This document shows positions 1 to 8,323 of a stretch of 64,000 bases of DNA, piece after piece; the first letter of the stretch is position 1, and each line of letters starts with the position of its first letter. Under the pieces are notes generated by a model that was given only the letters and a program-made list of their open reading frames with translations, had not been told where the DNA came from and ran no database searches. The stretch is taken from positions 99,290-163,289 of the forward strand of contig CAVPAM010000010.1 in NCBI GenBank assembly GCA_963701445.1, read 5' to 3'. A program made the translations under genes and the position numbers. The DNA is from CAKZLS01 sp963701445. GTDB lineage: Bacteria; Pseudomonadota; Alphaproteobacteria; Rhodospirillales; Defluviicoccaceae.

Positions 1-95
1 ACAGTTCCGTCCGGTGTTGCACGTAATACGGGCAAAAATAGATGGTGTCAACTATTTTTACGAGTGTGCGCCCGGAAAGGTAGCGCGGATATCTC

Positions 96-830
96 TTAAA
101 GCGTGTCCCGGCCCCCGTGCGCCGCGGACCATCCCACCGGATCTCCGAGGAACGCCCTCACCTGGGCGAGATCCTCGGGCGGGAAGTGTCGGCCGGCCTC
201 CGCCTCGCGCAGGATGTCCCACCAGGTGGCCAGGTAGTGCAGCCGGATCCCGGCGGCGGCAAGCGTGTCCAGCGCGCCCGGAAAGATGCCGTAATAGAAT
301 ACCACGAAGGCGTCCGACACCGTCGCGCCCGCCGACCGAAGCGCGTCGACGAAGGCGATCTTGCTGGCGCCGTCGCTGGCCAGGTCCTCCACCAGCAGCA
401 CCCGGTCGCCGTCGGCGAAGGTGCCCTCGATCTGGGCGTCGCGGCCGAAACCCTTCGGTTTCTTGCGTACGTAGAGCATGGGCTTGGACATGGCCTCGGC
501 CAGCCACGCGGCGTAGGGGATGCCCGCCGTCTCGCCGCCGGCCACCGCGTCGATCGCGTCGAACCCGGCGGCGTCGTACAGCACGTCCAGCGCCTTGGCG
601 ATGACGTGGCGGCGCTCGGGCGTGAACGAGATCAGCCGCCGGCAATCGATATAGACGGGGCTGGCCCAACCCGAGGTGAATTTGTAGGGCTCCGCCGGCC
701 GCACGCCCACCGCGCCGATGCGCAGCAGGATCCGGGCGGTCTCCGGATCCGCGCCGAGGACCGGCGCGCCGGGATCCGGTCGCGCGTCAGGTGGGGTGTC
801 TGCCGAGTCGGGTCCGGTGGGTGTGGGCAT
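96..830 (-). CDS. pyrE: Orotate phosphoribosyltransferase
   Basis: Predicted to transfer the phosphoribosyl group of PRPP to orotate, giving OMP in cytosolic pyrimidine synthesis. The 244-aa product carries the PRPP-binding motif VLLVEDLASDGASK (family form is VEDxxTTG, so this is a slight variant) and the YKFTSGWASPVYIDCR substrate-loop region typical of alphaproteobacterial PyrE. The ATG at 830 is preferred over an upstream in-frame start at 926 because the family homology begins soon after it; the first 30 residues are Pro/Asp-rich and probably disordered. It stands alone, with no other pyr gene nearby. Family assignment is secure; exact start less so. Confidence 0.9.
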   Translation of the reverse strand: MPTPTGPDSADTPPDARPDPGAPVLGADPETARILLRIGAVGVRPAEPYKFTSGWASPVYIDCRRLISFTPERRHVIAKALDVLYDAAGFDAIDAVAGGETAGIPYAAWLAEAMSKPMLYVRKKPKGFGRDAQIEGTFADGDRVLLVEDLASDGASKIAFVDALRSAGATVSDAFVVFYYGIFPGALDTLAAAGIRLHYLATWWDILREAEAGRHFPPEDLAQVRAFLGDPVGWSAAHGGRDTL

Positions 831-1076
831 GGTTGATCTCGCTTGCCGATGGTATCCTAAGGGACGGATCGTTTGTTTAGAGTGAACGAGCGCCCGGCTC
901 AATGCCTTGCCCGTCCGGAGTTCCAAATGACAAGTTGCGCATATTAATCATGTCAGCGGGTTAGGTTTGGGCGACGGCCAACGCGAACTGTGAAGCGCGT
1001 TACGGTTCGGGCCGTTATTGGGCCGTAATGTAAGCTGTGGCCGCGAGAGCGGCGTCTGGTATTTTGTGGAGCAGGG
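831..1076. other. Intergenic region upstream of pyrE
   Basis: Non-coding gap between the pyrE start and the weak + strand frame at 1077. The stretch 880-960 is less GC-rich than its surroundings and probably holds the pyrE promoter, but no confident -35/-10 pair, hairpin or repeat is visible. Confidence 0.4.
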
Positions 1077-1652
1077 GTGGACGTGATGTCGACAGCTGCG
1101 TGGATGCGGAGCGATCATCGCCGTGGCGGGGGTCCGGGCAGGGATCATCCGGGGACGCGACGGTGGGCATTGGCGGCTTTGGGGGTTTTCCTTCGCGGCG
1201 ACGCCGGCGCGGGCGGGGAGCAAGGCGCCGGTGGAGACGGTGGCGTTGATGGCGCCGCGGTTCATGACCAGTCAATCCGAGCGGCAAGCATTCAACGCGC
1301 CGCTCCGACGGGCCGCCGGCATCGGCACGTGGTTTCCGGACCTCCGGTCACGGTGCACCTGTCCGAGTGGGAATCGTGCGCTGCGGATCAGGGGTGCACT
1401 CACAATGTGCTCGGTTTCGGCGGGTTTTCGGGGGAGTTCGCCCTGAACCACGAGGGGTTCGTCAACGGCCGGCACTGGTGGGTGGGGCAGATACCCGCCG
1501 CGCCCGATGGGTTCGGTTTCAGGTTCGACAAGACCCACGGCCGGGAAGGCGTTCCCGGGCAGTTCGATCGCGTCTACGACCAGACCGCGCACGGCAACGA
1601 GATCTTCGCGCTCGGCCGGACCGACATCGTCGTTCGCACGACGCGTCCATAG
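1077..1652 (+). CDS. Hypothetical protein, doubtful N-terminal half
   Basis: Open frame of 191 aa starting at a GTG with a purine-rich stretch (gagcagggg) before it. The last 80 residues look protein-like, rich in Gly, Phe and Trp (NGRHWWVGQIP, GFRFDKTHGREG). The first half is Gly/Arg-rich and unconvincing; the +1 frame over 1190-1330 reads more naturally (KAPVETVALMAPRF), so the gene may be frameshifted twice. I do not recognise the family. It faces the nsrR gene tail to tail. Confidence 0.35.
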   Translation: MDVMSTAAWMRSDHRRGGGPGRDHPGTRRWALAALGVFLRGDAGAGGEQGAGGDGGVDGAAVHDQSIRAASIQRAAPTGRRHRHVVSGPPVTVHLSEWESCAADQGCTHNVLGFGGFSGEFALNHEGFVNGRHWWVGQIPAAPDGFGFRFDKTHGREGVPGQFDRVYDQTAHGNEIFALGRTDIVVRTTRP

Positions 1653-1728
1653 GCCGGTTGCGGACCGGTAGGACCAAGCGCGGCGGCCTCCCGGTGGTGT
1701 CTTGTCCTTGCCATCTGGGCTCGGGGCT

Positions 1729-2199
1729 TCAGGCGCGCGAGCCGTCGTCCGCACCGCAGGCGGGCGCGTCCATGCCGAGAAGCGACGCGAGACGCGGTCC
1801 CGGCGCCAGCAGATCCGCGAGCGTATAGCCGTCGAGAACCTGGAAGAAGGCGGCCAGAGCCTCGTGCAGCGCCCGGCGCAGTTCGCAGGCCGGGAGCAGC
1901 GGGCAGGTGTTGTTTTCGCCGTCAAAGCACTCCACCAGGGTGACGTCGCCCTCGGTGGCGCGGATCACTGCGCCGATGTTGATGTCCTCGGGCGGCCGCG
2001 CGAGCCTCAGCCCGCCGACGCGGCCGCGAACCCCCTCCACGTAGCCGAGACGGCGCAACTCCGCCGCCGCCTTTTTGAGATGGTTGTGCGAGACGCCATA
2101 GGCCCGGGCGATTTCCGGAACCGAACTCGGCCTGCCGCCGTTCAGCGCCGCGTACATCAGCACGCGCACGGCGAAATTGGAAAACTGCGTCATCCGCAA
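1729..2199 (-). CDS. nsrR: Rrf2-family Fe-S regulator, NsrR type
   Basis: Predicted nitric-oxide-sensing transcriptional repressor. The 156-aa protein has the Rrf2 winged helix at residues 1-80 (FSNFAVRVLMYAAL, then YGVSHNHLKKAAAEL as recognition region) and three cysteines at 91, 99 and 105 (LVECFDGENNTC, PLLPAC). The following FQVLDGYTLADL segment is the NsrR signature seen in Escherichia coli NsrR; the first Cys-Cys spacing is three residues longer than in E. coli (my recollection). The TTG at 2199 is chosen because an AAGGAG sits 9 nt before it; an ATG at 2193 (spacing 15) is the alternative. Divergent from a 55-aa gene with a shared palindromic site. Confidence 0.85.
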   Translation of the reverse strand: MRMTQFSNFAVRVLMYAALNGGRPSSVPEIARAYGVSHNHLKKAAAELRRLGYVEGVRGRVGGLRLARPPEDINIGAVIRATEGDVTLVECFDGENNTCPLLPACELRRALHEALAAFFQVLDGYTLADLLAPGPRLASLLGMDAPACGADDGSRA

Positions 2200-2254
2200 C
2201 GGCGGGAACTCCTTCCCCGGACAGGACGGGCCTTGTCAAATAAAGGCAAATCAT

Positions 2255-2277
2255 ATACCCTTTTTTTATAGGAGTAT
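2255..2277. promoter_or_regulatory. Candidate Rrf2/NsrR operator
   Basis: A 23-bp imperfect palindrome (ATACCC, T-rich centre, GGAGTAT; 7 of 11 pairs complementary) in an AT-rich patch between the divergent nsrR and 55-aa genes. Rrf2-family operators are usually 23-25-bp dyads, so position and size suit autoregulation. This is inference from symmetry and location only; overlap with -10 elements is possible. Confidence 0.4.
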
Positions 2278-2347
2278 AGGCGATATGCTATTTTGCCGGT
2301 GGGGGAGGCTGGCTTCCCCTCGGGCTCCGGAAGAGGGAGTTTGATCA

Positions 2348-2515
2348 ATGCCAACGCGCGAGGATTTTGCGAAGGACCTTCATGCTTTGATCGAAAAGGG
2401 CGCCAGGGAGGGTGTTGATCCTCTCGACATGGCTAATGAACTGCAGGATCAGGTCAACGTCTTCATCGGTCAGCACAACTTGGAATACGAGTTGAACCGG
2501 CCCGTCAAAAGGTAG
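2348..2515 (+). CDS. Small hypothetical protein, 55 aa
   Basis: Begins MPTREDFAKDLHALIEKG and ends in YELNRPVKR. An ATG is preceded by GAGGGAG at good spacing and an AT-rich promoter-like region. The product is acidic, soluble and predicted largely helical, with no signal peptide or membrane segment and no family I recognise. Its divergent placement from nsrR across a shared dyad suggests membership of that regulon. Codon use and the clear ribosome binding site support a real gene despite its length. Confidence 0.6.
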   Translation: MPTREDFAKDLHALIEKGAREGVDPLDMANELQDQVNVFIGQHNLEYELNRPVKR

Positions 2516-2591
2516 GCGGGACACGGCGGGGGCGGCGGCCCAGGGTTCTGGGCAGCCGGTCCCCGCCGGATCGCGTGCCGCCCGCGGACGA

Positions 2592-3602
2592 TCAGGCGGC
2601 GGATTTGCGGTATTGCGTCGGCGTGACGCCGGTCCAACGGCGGAAGGCGCGGTTGAAGGCGGTGGGTTCGGAATAGCCGAGCAGATACGTGATCTGCGCC
2701 AACCCCAGCCGCTGGTCCCCGAGATACCGTTCCGCCAGTTGCCGGCGGATGTCGTCGAGGATCCGCCGGTAGCTGAGTCCCTCGGCGCTGAGGCGCCGTT
2801 CCAGGGTGCGGCTGCTCATGCACATTTCGCGGGCGACGGTGTCGATCGTGGGCTCGCCGGTGGTGAGCAGGTTGGCGATCAGTTCGCGGACTTGGTACGT
2901 CAGGTTCTGAACCGTCGGGCGGCGGCCGAGGATCTCGCGGCAATAGCGTTCGAGAATCCTGCGCAGGTCGCTGTCGGCGGTTTGGATGGGCAGATCCATG
3001 ACCTGGCTGTCGAACACCAGTCCCGTTCGCGGCTGATCGAACCGCACGGGCGCGCCGAACACCCGTTTGTGTTCGGCGAGGCTGTGCGGTTTCGGGGTGC
3101 GGAAATCGACGCGCTCGGGGACGATCTCGGTGCTCGTCAAGGCGCGGCAGGCGGCCAACTGCACGCTCGTTCCGAAGTCGTCGATCTGCCGGCAGTCGAG
3201 GACTTCGGGATCGAGGATGCGCGAGGTCAGCGACACCTGATTTCCCTGAACGATCAGTTCCAGTTCCGCGCCCTCGCTCAGGACGCTGAGATAGCGGGTC
3301 ATGTTCTTGATCGCCGCGCCGAGGGTGTCGCAACTCAACGCGACGTACCCGAGCAGTCCCACTTGCCTCGGGTGAATGGACGCGCCGAGATGGAGCCCCC
3401 AGAACGGATCGCCAAGACGATCGGCGGCGATTTCCAAGAACCGGACGTGCTTGGCGAAGGGAATGCGCTTGTCGGGGTCGCGCAACTGCGAGCGGACCAG
3501 ACCCGCCTCCTTGAGCGCGGTGTCCGTGCGGACCCCCTGTTCCCGCATGTGCTGAAAGGTGAGGCAGGCCCACCGGGCATCGACGGTCAACAACGCGGAC
3601 AT
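2592..3602 (-). CDS. AraC-family regulator, arabinose-binding-like N-terminal domain
   Basis: Transcription factor of 336 aa. Residues about 15-200 match the N-terminal ligand-binding domain of the OruR/ArgR-like AraC subgroup; the C-terminal 100 residues hold two helix-turn-helix motifs (DTVAREMCMSSRTLERRL and LAQITYLLGYSEPTAFNRAF) and end in GVTPTQYRKSAA, the canonical AraC finish. The ATG at 3602 has GGGAG about 9 nt upstream; the longer in-frame start at 3704 is less likely. No co-oriented target gene is adjacent, so the regulon is unknown. Confidence 0.88.
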   Translation of the reverse strand: MSALLTVDARWACLTFQHMREQGVRTDTALKEAGLVRSQLRDPDKRIPFAKHVRFLEIAADRLGDPFWGLHLGASIHPRQVGLLGYVALSCDTLGAAIKNMTRYLSVLSEGAELELIVQGNQVSLTSRILDPEVLDCRQIDDFGTSVQLAACRALTSTEIVPERVDFRTPKPHSLAEHKRVFGAPVRFDQPRTGLVFDSQVMDLPIQTADSDLRRILERYCREILGRRPTVQNLTYQVRELIANLLTTGEPTIDTVAREMCMSSRTLERRLSAEGLSYRRILDDIRRQLAERYLGDQRLGLAQITYLLGYSEPTAFNRAFRRWTGVTPTQYRKSAA

Positions 3603-3905
3603 GAACAGCAACTCCCGTGATTGCAGGTCGTCAAGCTGACGCAACCGGCTGAAAAAAACAACGGGACTGGCGGGAAGTGTCCACAATATGGCGGAAAATG
3701 TCAACGACAGCGCCAGCCGCCAATGCTAGGTATTCTCGCGTGGAGGCACAGCTCTTCGGAGCGCCCCTAAGAGGAGCATCCCCAACTTGCCGCAAACCTC
3801 CTCCGTGTACGTGCCTCCACAACCCCTCGGGCCGTGTTCGCGGCCTTTTTTCTTGCCCGAAGCGGTTTCCGGGCGGGGCCCGCGGATCCCGACGGCGGCG
3901 CACCC
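3603..3905. other. Intergenic region
   Basis: About 300 bp between the divergent AraC-type gene and the + strand hypothetical gene at 3906. It is of mixed composition and likely carries both promoters. An upstream extension of the right-hand gene (in-frame start at 3834) reads into it but lacks coding character. Nothing else recognisable. Confidence 0.35.
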
Positions 3906-4220
3906 GTGAACATCGAGCAAGACATGCGCCGCATCCTCAAGGAGGCCGCCCGTCTGGGACTGGAGCGTCCCGATACCTCTCATATGCTGAAACGGCACGG
4001 GGCCGTCACCGCCGCGAGGCGGCATTTGTCGTCGCCCGGGTCCTGGGAGCACGATATCGTGAAATTGTCGAGCCTTGGACGCCTGGACCTTACGGTGGAG
4101 GCCGTGGTTCTCAGGAATGCCCCGTGTTTTCACGAGGGCGAGGTGGTTGCCGCCCTGCGCCGGCTTGGCCCGCACGGCTATTCCCTGGAGAGCTTTGCCG
4201 CCAAGATCCCTCCCCGGTAG
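3906..4220 (+). CDS. Conserved hypothetical protein, 104 aa
   Basis: Starts at a GTG (VNIEQDMRRILKEAARLG) and contains the block VTAARRHLSSPGSWEHDIVKL followed by GRLDLTVEAVVL and a C-terminal ALRRLGPHGY. This layout resembles a group of short alphaproteobacterial proteins I have seen without assigned function; the resemblance is from memory. Predicted soluble and helical. An in-frame ATG at 3834 would add 24 residues rich in Phe, Ala and Gly, less credible. Convergent with the small membrane-protein gene at 4225. Confidence 0.55.
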   Translation: MNIEQDMRRILKEAARLGLERPDTSHMLKRHGAVTAARRHLSSPGSWEHDIVKLSSLGRLDLTVEAVVLRNAPCFHEGEVVAALRRLGPHGYSLESFAAKIPPR

Positions 4221-4224
4221 CTGA

Positions 4225-4485
4225 CTATGCGAGGGCGCGGGTCGCGGCCGAGGACGTTCGGAGGTTTTCGCCGTGCGTTCGCGATCCACGGGGCGCCGGG
4301 ACCGGTGCCGCGGGATCGAGCGCCGGTGCCGCTCCGCTTTTGCGGTCGATGACGGCCGGATCTGTCGGCGTGCCGGGGGCCTCCGGATCGGCCATCAGGG
4401 CAAGCACGATAAGCGCGATGGCGGCCGCCGCCGACACCAGGGGGATGATCAGGACGCCACGGGAGAGGGGCTTTTTCGCGGCCAA
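4225..4485 (-). CDS. Small single-pass membrane protein, 86 aa
   Basis: Begins at a TTG placed 5 nt after GGAGG and just past the stop of the upstream secreted-protein gene, so the two are probably translationally coupled. After a basic N-terminus (AAKKPLSRG) there is one clear transmembrane helix (VLIIPLVSAAAAIALIVLAL), then a Pro/Ala-rich tail that is probably periplasmic and disordered. No catalytic motif. Function unknown; likely works with the 188-aa exported protein made from the same transcript. Confidence 0.55.
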   Translation of the reverse strand: MAAKKPLSRGVLIIPLVSAAAAIALIVLALMADPEAPGTPTDPAVIDRKSGAAPALDPAAPVPAPRGSRTHGENLRTSSAATRALA

Positions 4486-4486
4486 C

Positions 4487-5053
4487 TCAACCTCCGACCC
4501 GATTGAGATTGCCCTTGATCTGCTGTTCCACGTGGCCGTTGCGCCGCCGGGTGAATTCGAGGGTCATTCCCGTGTCGGTCAGCGTTCGTTCATAGATCTG
4601 GATGACGTAGTCGCCGCTGTTCTCGATGGTGAGCACGTTGACGGTCAAGGTGCGTCCGGCGATACGCGCCCAGGCGTAGGGCTCGCCGTCCACGGGTCCC
4701 GTTGCCCGCGGTCGCGCGCCCTGGGGCGTGGACGACTCGACTCCCTGGCGGGGAACCGCCGCGTAGACGTTGGCGCGGAGAGTGGGCTCGAATTCCAGAA
4801 CGTCGATCCTGCGGACCGGTTTATGATTGGCCTTTGCAATGGTAGTCTGCCATTCGACGACAAAGCCGAACCGTCCCGCCCGCTCCACCCGGACGGAAAG
4901 CTCGCGATTGCTCGGTTCGCCCATGGGGAACAGCGTACGGCCCTCGAACGTGCCGTAGAACGCCTGGATCGGCGCGGTCTCCGCGCGCGCCGACGGTACG
5001 GCCGCCGCCACGGTGGCAACAAACAGAACCACGAAATTAAGGATCGCGCGCAT
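4487..5053 (-). CDS. Exported hypothetical protein, 188 aa
   Basis: N-terminal signal peptide with hydrophobic core (ILNFVVLFVATVAAAV) and a likely cleavage after ARA. The mature part is beta-rich (GRFGFVVEWQTTIAK, YAWARIAGRTLTVNVLTI) and ends with an EFTRRRNGHVEQQIKGNL segment, suggesting a small periplasmic beta-sandwich or lipocalin-like fold. I know no named family. An ATG start with GAGG upstream; first gene of a two-gene unit with the downstream small membrane protein. Confidence 0.65.
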   Translation of the reverse strand: MRAILNFVVLFVATVAAAVPSARAETAPIQAFYGTFEGRTLFPMGEPSNRELSVRVERAGRFGFVVEWQTTIAKANHKPVRRIDVLEFEPTLRANVYAAVPRQGVESSTPQGARPRATGPVDGEPYAWARIAGRTLTVNVLTIENSGDYVIQIYERTLTDTGMTLEFTRRRNGHVEQQIKGNLNRVGG

Positions 5054-5222
5054 CCTATCACCTCCTCGCGCCTACCCCGGGGGGTAGGGCCGATCCGCTG
5101 ACTTTGTGAATCGCGTTCGGGGTTGGTATAAGCCATAAGATCCGTTGCAAGGAAGATATGAAAGGGGCGTCGCGCGGCTCATGGCATCACCAATGCAAGG
5201 AAACCGGTCACCGCTCGCGGCC

Positions 5223-5453
5223 ATGAGGATCGCCGGTGTGGCGATTCTGGCGGTTGCCGGCGCGTGTACCGCGGGCAGTCAAACCACGCCCAATCTCGCC
5301 GGGGCCTGTCAGATGACCAAGTGCGTCTGCGCCGACGCGTCGGCCATGTTCTGGCAGGCCGCCGAGACCGTGCCCATCGAATGGCAACCGAACGGCGATG
5401 CGTCGTGTCCGTCGGGTTACGCCCTGGTTCGGGTCAAGGACGAAAAGAAGTAG
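5223..5453 (+). CDS. Small Cys-rich lipoprotein, 76 aa
   Basis: The ATG at 5223 opens a short lipoprotein signal (MRIAGVAILAVAGAC, lipobox VAGAC, lipidation at Cys15). The mature chain has GACQMTKCVCADAS and later a GDASCPSGYALVRV segment, a Cys pattern recurrent in small lipoproteins of Rhodospirillales as I recall. An upstream in-frame start at 5145 would bury the signal peptide 26 residues in, so it is rejected. Convergent with glgC; a strong hairpin separates them. Confidence 0.65.
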   Translation: MRIAGVAILAVAGACTAGSQTTPNLAGACQMTKCVCADASAMFWQAAETVPIEWQPNGDASCPSGYALVRVKDEKK

Positions 5454-5473
5454 AGGAAGCAGCGCGGGAACCC

Positions 5474-5501
5474 GCCGGATGGAATGCGGGTTCCATCCGG
5501 C
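5474..5501. terminator. Bidirectional hairpin between converging genes
   Basis: Perfect 11-bp stem (GCCGGATGGAA / TTCCATCCGGC) with a 6-nt loop, midway between the ends of the small lipoprotein gene and glgC. A competing 9-bp stem (GGAACCCGC / GCGGGTTCC) overlaps it. There is no clear T-tract on either strand, so intrinsic termination is plausible but not proven. Confidence 0.5.
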
Positions 5502-5539
5502 CGAGGTATCGGATTCGGGGTCGGGTCCCCTTGGCGCCG

Positions 5540-6793
5540 CTAGACGATGATGGAGGAGAGAGGCAGCGGCGTGCGCGTGCCCTCGACAACGACGATCCCG
5601 TTATCCGAAACGATATATTTCTTCTTGTCGGCTTCGAGGTCGTAGCCGATCACCGTGTCCGGGGGAATTCGAACGTTCTTTTCCAGGATGCAGCGCCGGA
5701 GTTTGGCCCGGCGGCCGATGTCGCAATGATCGAAGATGATGCTGTCCTCGATCAGGGCGCCGGAATGAACGTGGACGTCGCGGCCGATTACGGAATTGCG
5801 GATCCGGCCGCCGGAAATGATGCAAGCGCCCGACACCACGGAATCGATGGCCTCGCCCCGCCTGTCGTCCTCGTCGAACGCGAACTTCGTCGGCGGGCTC
5901 GAATAGCCGGCTGTCCGCAGCGGCCACGCCGAGTTGAAAAGGTTCAACTCGGGATCGATGGCGCGAATATCCATGTTGGCGTCGTAGTACGCGTCGAGGG
6001 TGCCCACGTCCCGCCAATAGGGAAGTTTGCCTTCCGGTTCGCCGGGGATCTTGTTGGTCATGAAATTGTACGCGAAAATTTCCGCGTTGCCGATGGCCTT
6101 GGGAAGGATGTCGCGGCCGAAGTCGTGGGAGCTGTTCTCGTCGAGCTGGTCCTCCTCGACCATTTTCAGCAGCATGTCCGTGGAAAAGATGTAGTTGCCC
6201 ATGGAGGCGTACACCTGGCTGGGATCGTCGGGCATGGACGGGGCGTTGGGGTCCTTTTCGATGAAACCGGTGATCCGGCCGCCATGCTGAGTTTCCAGAA
6301 CGCCGAAATCCTTGGCGAATTTACGGTCGACGGGAATGGCCGCGACGGTCACGTGCGCGCGTTTCTGTTCGTGGAACTCGATCATTTCGCGGATGTTCTG
6401 GCGATAGATGTGATCGGCGCCGAACACCGCCACGATGTCGGGCCGGGACTGCTCGATCAGGTTGATGTTCTGGTGGATGGCGTCGGCGGTTCCCCGGTAC
6501 CAGTTCTTGCCCGAGGAGCGCATCTGCGCCGGCACCGGGACGACGAAATTGTTCTTAAGGATGCCGCCGAAATTCCAGCCGTCGCTGAGGTGCTGAAGCA
6601 GGGACTGGCTGCGGAACTGGATCACCACGTAAATGGAGTAGATGCCGGAATTGACCAGATTGCTCAGCACGAAATCGACAATTCGGTACTTGCCGCCAAA
6701 CGGCACCGCTGGCTTCGCGCGTTCCTTGGTCAGCGGGTACAGACGTGTGCCTTCGCCGCCGGCGAGCACGATGGCCAAAACTTTGAGTTGCAT
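5540..6793 (-). CDS. glgC: Glucose-1-phosphate adenylyltransferase
   Basis: Predicted to make ADP-glucose from glucose-1-phosphate and ATP, the committed step of bacterial glycogen synthesis. The 417-aa length is normal. The N-terminal nucleotidyltransferase domain has the GGEGTRLYPLTKERAKPAVPFGGKYR region; FGADHIYRQNI carries the catalytic Asp, and the C-terminus has left-handed beta-helix repeats (GRIRNSVIGRDVHVHSGALIEDSI). The ATG at 6793 fits MQLKVLAIVLAGG; the longer frame to 6841 adds non-homologous residues. It lies 53 bp downstream of an aldo/keto reductase gene on the same strand; glgA, glgB, glgX and glgP are not in the window. Confidence 0.95.
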   Translation of the reverse strand: MQLKVLAIVLAGGEGTRLYPLTKERAKPAVPFGGKYRIVDFVLSNLVNSGIYSIYVVIQFRSQSLLQHLSDGWNFGGILKNNFVVPVPAQMRSSGKNWYRGTADAIHQNINLIEQSRPDIVAVFGADHIYRQNIREMIEFHEQKRAHVTVAAIPVDRKFAKDFGVLETQHGGRITGFIEKDPNAPSMPDDPSQVYASMGNYIFSTDMLLKMVEEDQLDENSSHDFGRDILPKAIGNAEIFAYNFMTNKIPGEPEGKLPYWRDVGTLDAYYDANMDIRAIDPELNLFNSAWPLRTAGYSSPPTKFAFDEDDRRGEAIDSVVSGACIISGGRIRNSVIGRDVHVHSGALIEDSIIFDHCDIGRRAKLRRCILEKNVRIPPDTVIGYDLEADKKKYIVSDNGIVVVEGTRTPLPLSSIIV

Positions 6794-6846
6794 ATCCGAT
6801 CCCCCTTCCTGGCGTTCTCGGCGCGGATTGTTTTTCGACAATCAAC

Positions 6847-8175
6847 TTAGCACCCGCAGCAAAAATAGGGGAGTGTTTCTTTAGGGTTTTTGCCAGTTCT
6901 CGCACAGCGGCGGCGCGGCTGGACCGCGCGGCCCCGTCCCGTTCGCGCTTCCAGCGGGGCCGGCAACGCGGTTGGGTTTTGACGAGGGTGACGGTCGGCG
7001 AACTTTAGGCTCCGCAGGCGACCGAGGACTTGGGAATGGAGCAGGTCTCGGTTTGCGCGGTGTGCAGATCCCAACGCTTGGAAGGAATGACGGAGCATTT
7101 CGGCGCGGTCGAACTCGACAACCGTGCCGCCAGTAATCAGGTCGCGCACTTGCTCGCTGCCGATGTCGTCGTGCGGGACACCGAGATCGATGGCGCTGGC
7201 GTTTTCGAGTCGCTGGAGAAGTGCTGGATCAAGGGTGAACTCCAAAGCGGCGAGATTGTCCTCGAACTGCTCGAGTTTTCTCGCGCCCGGTATCAGGCTG
7301 ACCACGCCCTCGCGGGTGAACAGCCAGTTGAGAGCGACTTGCGCGGGCGCGCGGCCGATCTCGCCCGCCACCGACTTTACCGCGTTGGCGACTTTCAGTC
7401 TCTGTTCGGTGAGCAGCAGCGCGCGGTTTTCCAGACCGAACCAGGGCTGGGGGCCGCCGGCGATTTGCTTCCGCAGATCCCGAAGGGAGTACTTGCCGGT
7501 CAGAATTCCCCCCGCCAGGGGTGACCAGGGCAGGACGGCGATGCCAAGCTCTCGGGCCATGGGCAGGAGTTCGCGCTCGATGTCGCGGACGGCGAGGCTG
7601 TACTCCACCTGCATGGCGACGAAGCGAGTCCATCCCATAAGCTCCGACAGCGTGTTGGCCTGGGCGATTTTCCAGGCCGGCGCGTTGGAGGCGCCAACAT
7701 GGAGGATTTTGCCCGCGCGGACGAGGTCGTCCAGGGCGCGCATGACTTCGTCGACCGGGGTGGTGGAATCCCAGGCGTGCAACCAGTAGAGGTCGATGTA
7801 GTCGGTACCAAGCCGCCTGAGGCTGTCTTCCACCGAGCGCACCATGTTCTTGCGGTGGTTGCCGCCGGCGTTGGGGTCGCCCGGTCGCATGTTCATCGTG
7901 TATTTGGTCGCGAGGACGAAACGGTCCCGCTCCGATGCGATCAACTCGCCGACAAGCTTCTCGCTGGTTCCGTTGGTGTAGAAGTTGGCGGTGTCGATGA
8001 AGTTTCCGCCGCGGTTCGCATAGGCCTCGAAAATGACCTTGCTGGTGTCATTGTCGGCCCCCCAACCCCAGTCGGTGCCGAACGTCATCGTTCCCAGGCA
8101 AAGCGGACTGACGCGGAGACCGCTTCTACCGAGCAGCCGATACGTATCGAGGCTTGTGATAGGGGTGTCGCTCAC
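6847..8175 (-). CDS. Aldo/keto reductase with an unusual C-terminal tail
   Basis: NADPH-dependent oxidoreductase of the aldo/keto reductase superfamily. A (beta/alpha)8 barrel is indicated by FIDTANFYTNG (Asp and catalytic Tyr), FVLATKY (Lys), DLYWLHAWD (His) and the cofactor-binding ALNWLFTREGVVSLIPGARK region. The GTG at 8175 has GGAGGAG 6 nt upstream. Relatives of about 350 aa end near SEQVRDLITGGTVVEFDR; here the frame runs on for some 85 residues rich in Arg, Pro and Cys with no family match, suggesting a lost stop codon or a frameshift near 7100. Upstream of glgC, substrate unknown. Confidence 0.85.
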   Translation of the reverse strand: MSDTPITSLDTYRLLGRSGLRVSPLCLGTMTFGTDWGWGADNDTSKVIFEAYANRGGNFIDTANFYTNGTSEKLVGELIASERDRFVLATKYTMNMRPGDPNAGGNHRKNMVRSVEDSLRRLGTDYIDLYWLHAWDSTTPVDEVMRALDDLVRAGKILHVGASNAPAWKIAQANTLSELMGWTRFVAMQVEYSLAVRDIERELLPMARELGIAVLPWSPLAGGILTGKYSLRDLRKQIAGGPQPWFGLENRALLLTEQRLKVANAVKSVAGEIGRAPAQVALNWLFTREGVVSLIPGARKLEQFEDNLAALEFTLDPALLQRLENASAIDLGVPHDDIGSEQVRDLITGGTVVEFDRAEMLRHSFQALGSAHRANRDLLHSQVLGRLRSLKFADRHPRQNPTALPAPLEARTGRGRAVQPRRRCARTGKNPKETLPYFCCGC

Positions 8176-8323
8176 GCCTGCTCCTCCAATGATGTACAGC
8201 GGAAACATGACCACGTCGAATACGTGGCTAGGCGTTCTCTACATTGGTTCTCTTTCGATTTCGTTATCGTCGCGCCGGACGGCACCGTTTTTAGACAGGG
8301 CGCGTAAACGGGAGGTTAGAACG

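Noticed and set aside
1..95. Possible gene fragment at the left edge
   Set aside because: The + frame starting at 14 runs antisense through pyrE and has no homology; the 95 bp are better taken as the pyrE 3' flank.
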